A DNA stretch of 7,165 nucleotides. It comes from Oscillospiraceae bacterium (GTDB taxonomy: Bacteria > Bacillota > Clostridia > Oscillospirales > Acutalibacteraceae). The stretch spans positions 1-7,165 of the forward strand of contig CACYHJ010000132.1 in the NCBI GenBank assembly GCA_902774165.1. The letters run 5' to 3'. Below are positions 6,110-7,165 of the stretch, in pieces (position 1 is the first letter of the stretch; every line of letters starts with the position of its first letter). The position numbers and the translations under genes are program-made. Under the pieces are notes generated by a model that ran no database searches, was not told the DNA's origin, and saw only the letters and a list, made by a program, of their open reading frames with translations.

Positions 6110-6688
6110 TCAATCATGCTCGCGCAGGGTGATCTTCCCGGGCTCCATCCGGTCGATGATCGCAAGGGAATACAGGTCCACGCCCATGCCGCGCAGCAGT
6201 GCGCCGCCGTCCTGAAAGCCCTTTTCGATGGCGATGCCGATGCCCAACAGCGAGGCGCCCGCCTGGCCGATGATGTCGATGATCCCCTTCGCTGCGGCGC
6301 CGTTGGCAAGGAAGTCGTCCACAAACAGCACCCTGTCATCCGCGGTCAGGTATTTTTTCAGAATGTTGATCTCATAGGACTCTCCCTTGGTGTAGGAATA
6401 GACCTGAGAGGTGTAAACGTCGTTGCCCACGTTCTTGTGGCGGCCTTTCTTCGCGAACACCACCGGCACGTCGAACTCCAGCGCCGTCGCCATCGCGATC
6501 GGGATGCCGGAGGCCTCCACCGTCAGCACCTTGGTAATCGGCTTGTCCTTGAAATGCTCGTGAAAATCCCTGCCCATGGCCATAATCAGCTTCGGTTCGA
6601 TCTGATGGTTCAGAAACATGTCCACCTTCAGGATGCCGCCCTCCAGCACAAGCCCCTTGTCGAGAATCATCGTTTCAAGCGCGTTCAT
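6110..6688 (-). CDS. xpt: Xanthine phosphoribosyltransferase
   Basis: Xpt salvages purines by joining xanthine to PRPP, giving XMP for guanine nucleotide synthesis; it acts in the cytoplasm. The 192-residue product matches the family along its length (B. subtilis Xpt is 194). LKVDMFLNHQIEP (20-32) is the characteristic N-terminal segment. TVEASGIPIA (56-65) follows, and the PRPP-binding loop is VLFVDDFLANGAAAKG (120-135) with its paired aspartates D124 and D125. GIGIAIEKGFQ (149-159) near the end is also typical. Two in-frame ATGs are possible, at 6694 and 6688. AAAGGGG (6696-6702) is only 1 base from the first but 7 from the second, so 6688 is chosen. Xpt is the first gene of an operon with mtaB. 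In B. subtilis xpt is under a guanine riboswitch; the short leader here leaves no room for one. Confidence 0.95.
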   Translation of the reverse strand: MNALETMILDKGLVLEGGILKVDMFLNHQIEPKLIMAMGRDFHEHFKDKPITKVLTVEASGIPIAMATALEFDVPVVFAKKGRHKNVGNDVYTSQVYSYTKGESYEINILKKYLTADDRVLFVDDFLANGAAAKGIIDIIGQAGASLLGIGIAIEKGFQDGGALLRGMGVDLYSLAIIDRMEPGKITLREHD

Positions 6689-6695
6689 ACCCATA

Positions 6696-6702
6696 CCCCT
6701 TT
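6696..6702 (-). promoter_or_regulatory. Ribosome binding site fixing the xpt start
   Basis: On the minus strand AAAGGGG sits 7 bases before the ATG at 6688 and only 1 base before the ATG at 6694. The spacing favours the downstream start by two residues. Confidence 0.75.
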
Positions 6703-6721
6703 AACATTTTTGTTATAAATT

Positions 6722-6750
6722 ATTATATTTTATTTGTCCCGGGAATGCAA
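6722..6750 (-). promoter_or_regulatory. Probable promoter of the xpt-mtaB operon
   Basis: Reading the minus strand, TTGCAT (6750-6745) and a perfect TATAAT (6727-6722) are 17 bp apart. The -35 matches consensus at only three positions, so basal strength may depend on an activator or simply on the -10 box. Transcription would begin near 6715, leaving a leader of about 27 bases. Confidence 0.6.
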
Positions 6751-6769
6751 GGGCATTCGGGAGTTTTTT
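6737..6769 (+). terminator. Orphan terminator-like hairpin in the xpt-nrdR divergent region
   Basis: TCCC (6737-6740) and GAATGC (6743-6748) pair with GCATTC (6753-6758) and GGGA (6759-6762), leaving a two-base GG bulge and an AAGG loop. A T6 run follows (6764-6769). No plus-strand gene precedes it, since xpt lies on the minus strand. It could stop antisense transcripts leaving xpt, or be a protein-binding dyad, because it covers the xpt -35 box. Confidence 0.55.
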
Positions 6770-6808
6770 CGCCCGTTTTCCCCCGGGCCGGTTCTGACGA
6801 TTTTTACA

Positions 6809-6837
6809 TTGACAAACCCCCGGCGCTGTGTTAATAT
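6809..6837 (+). promoter_or_regulatory. Promoter of nrdR
   Basis: A perfect -35 TTGACA (6809-6814), a 17-bp spacer and TAATAT (6832-6837, four of six bases matching) predict a start near 6844. The leader would be about 33 AT-rich bases. Confidence 0.65.
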
Positions 6838-6876
6838 CTATTATGTATATATATTTTTCTTGGCAGGTGTTTTGCA

Positions 6877-7165
6877 ATGAAATGTCCGTTCTGCGGTTAT
6901 GAAGAGAGTAAAGTCGTTGATTCCCGTCCCACCGACGAGTATACCCGCATCCGCCGCCGTCGGGAGTGCATGAAGTGCGCGAAGCGGTTCACGACCTATG
7001 AAATGATCGAGGAAACGCCGGTCATCGTCGTGAAAAAAGACAACTCCCGGCAGATGTTCGACCGCAACAAGCTGATGAACGGCATGATCAAGGCCTGCGA
7101 AAAGCGTCCGGTATCTCTGGACGTGCTGGAGGACGCCGTCAGCGCCATGAAAAACGGGGAGGTGG
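6877..7165 (+). CDS. nrdR: Transcriptional repressor NrdR, 3' end cut by the window
   Basis: NrdR represses ribonucleotide reductase operons; it senses ATP/dATP through an ATP-cone domain and binds DNA through a zinc ribbon. The first 96 residues are visible out of a usual 150 or so; the frame is still open at the window edge. The zinc ribbon is C3-P-F-C6 with C31-M-K-C34. The signature segments DSRP (15-18), IRRRREC (25-31) and KRFTTYE (36-42) are intact. The ATP cone begins near residue 49 (VIVVKKDNSRQMF, 49-61) and continues through ACEKRPVS (73-80). Most family members have a glycine where N56 stands and a GREPF-like stretch after it; the change is mild. The ATG at 6877 follows CAGGTG at about 7 bases. 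The gene is divergent from xpt, and no clear NrdR box was seen near its own promoter. Confidence 0.95.
   Translation, partial: MKCPFCGYEESKVVDSRPTDEYTRIRRRRECMKCAKRFTTYEMIEETPVIVVKKDNSRQMFDRNKLMNGMIKACEKRPVSLDVLEDAVSAMKNGEV

Noticed and set aside
5119..6132. Long plus-strand open frame opposite mtaB
   Set aside because: It mirrors the codons of mtaB, which has complete catalytic motifs; no ribosome site or domain supports the plus-strand reading.
6831..6860. Possible NrdR box in the AT-rich leader of nrdR
   Set aside because: The TATATATAT stretch resembles the centre of an NrdR box, but the flanking ACAC/GTGT arms are not there.

Overview
The window looks like chromosomal DNA from an anaerobic, moderately GC-rich Clostridia-type Firmicute, probably of the Oscillospiraceae/Ruminococcaceae kind. 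The reasons are a rubredoxin plus A-type flavodiiron protein (oxygen/NO detoxification of anaerobes), a secreted protein ending in a type I dockerin, strong purine-rich Shine-Dalgarno sites, sigma-A-like promoters with 17-bp spacers, and the Firmicute-style genes xpt, mtaB (yqeV) and nrdR. The taxonomic placement is inference from gene content; there is no marker gene such as 16S rRNA here.

Layout. Positions 1-128 are non-coding: a probable terminator of a gene outside the window, a 7-bp tandem array (ATTCCGA/ATTCCGC), and a perfect 17-bp hairpin. A strong promoter (129-157), with a dyad lying between and over its core elements, drives rubredoxin (191-349) and, beyond an internal intrinsic terminator (361-386), the flavodiiron protein fprA (407-1561). 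A second hairpin of the same family as the first ends that unit (1569-1615). Positions 1616-1740 hold nothing I can name. A promoter with an 8-bp dyad over its -10 element precedes a 938-residue secreted dockerin protein (1827-4643). A bidirectional terminator (4670-4711) and a second heptamer array (4720-4754) separate it from the convergent minus-strand operon xpt-mtaB (6688 down to 4780). From the 188-bp divergent region (6689-6876) runs nrdR, cut by the window end at 7165.

How the genes work together. Rubredoxin should pass electrons to FprA, which reduces O2 or NO at a di-iron site; the two form one detoxification unit. The dockerin protein acts outside the cell and is the least understood gene here. 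Xpt salvages xanthine (and guanine in some homologues) and shares a transcript with MtaB, which makes ms2t6A in tRNA; this pairing looks positional rather than functional. NrdR is the ATP/dATP-sensing repressor of ribonucleotide reductase genes.

No CRISPR array, transposase, prophage, rRNA or tRNA gene was seen. The coding content is mostly ordinary. The points most worth a second look are the paired covarying hairpins, the heptamer arrays that each follow a terminator, the promoter dyads, and the dockerin protein with an isolated LRR-cap-like motif and a large uncharacterised helical core.
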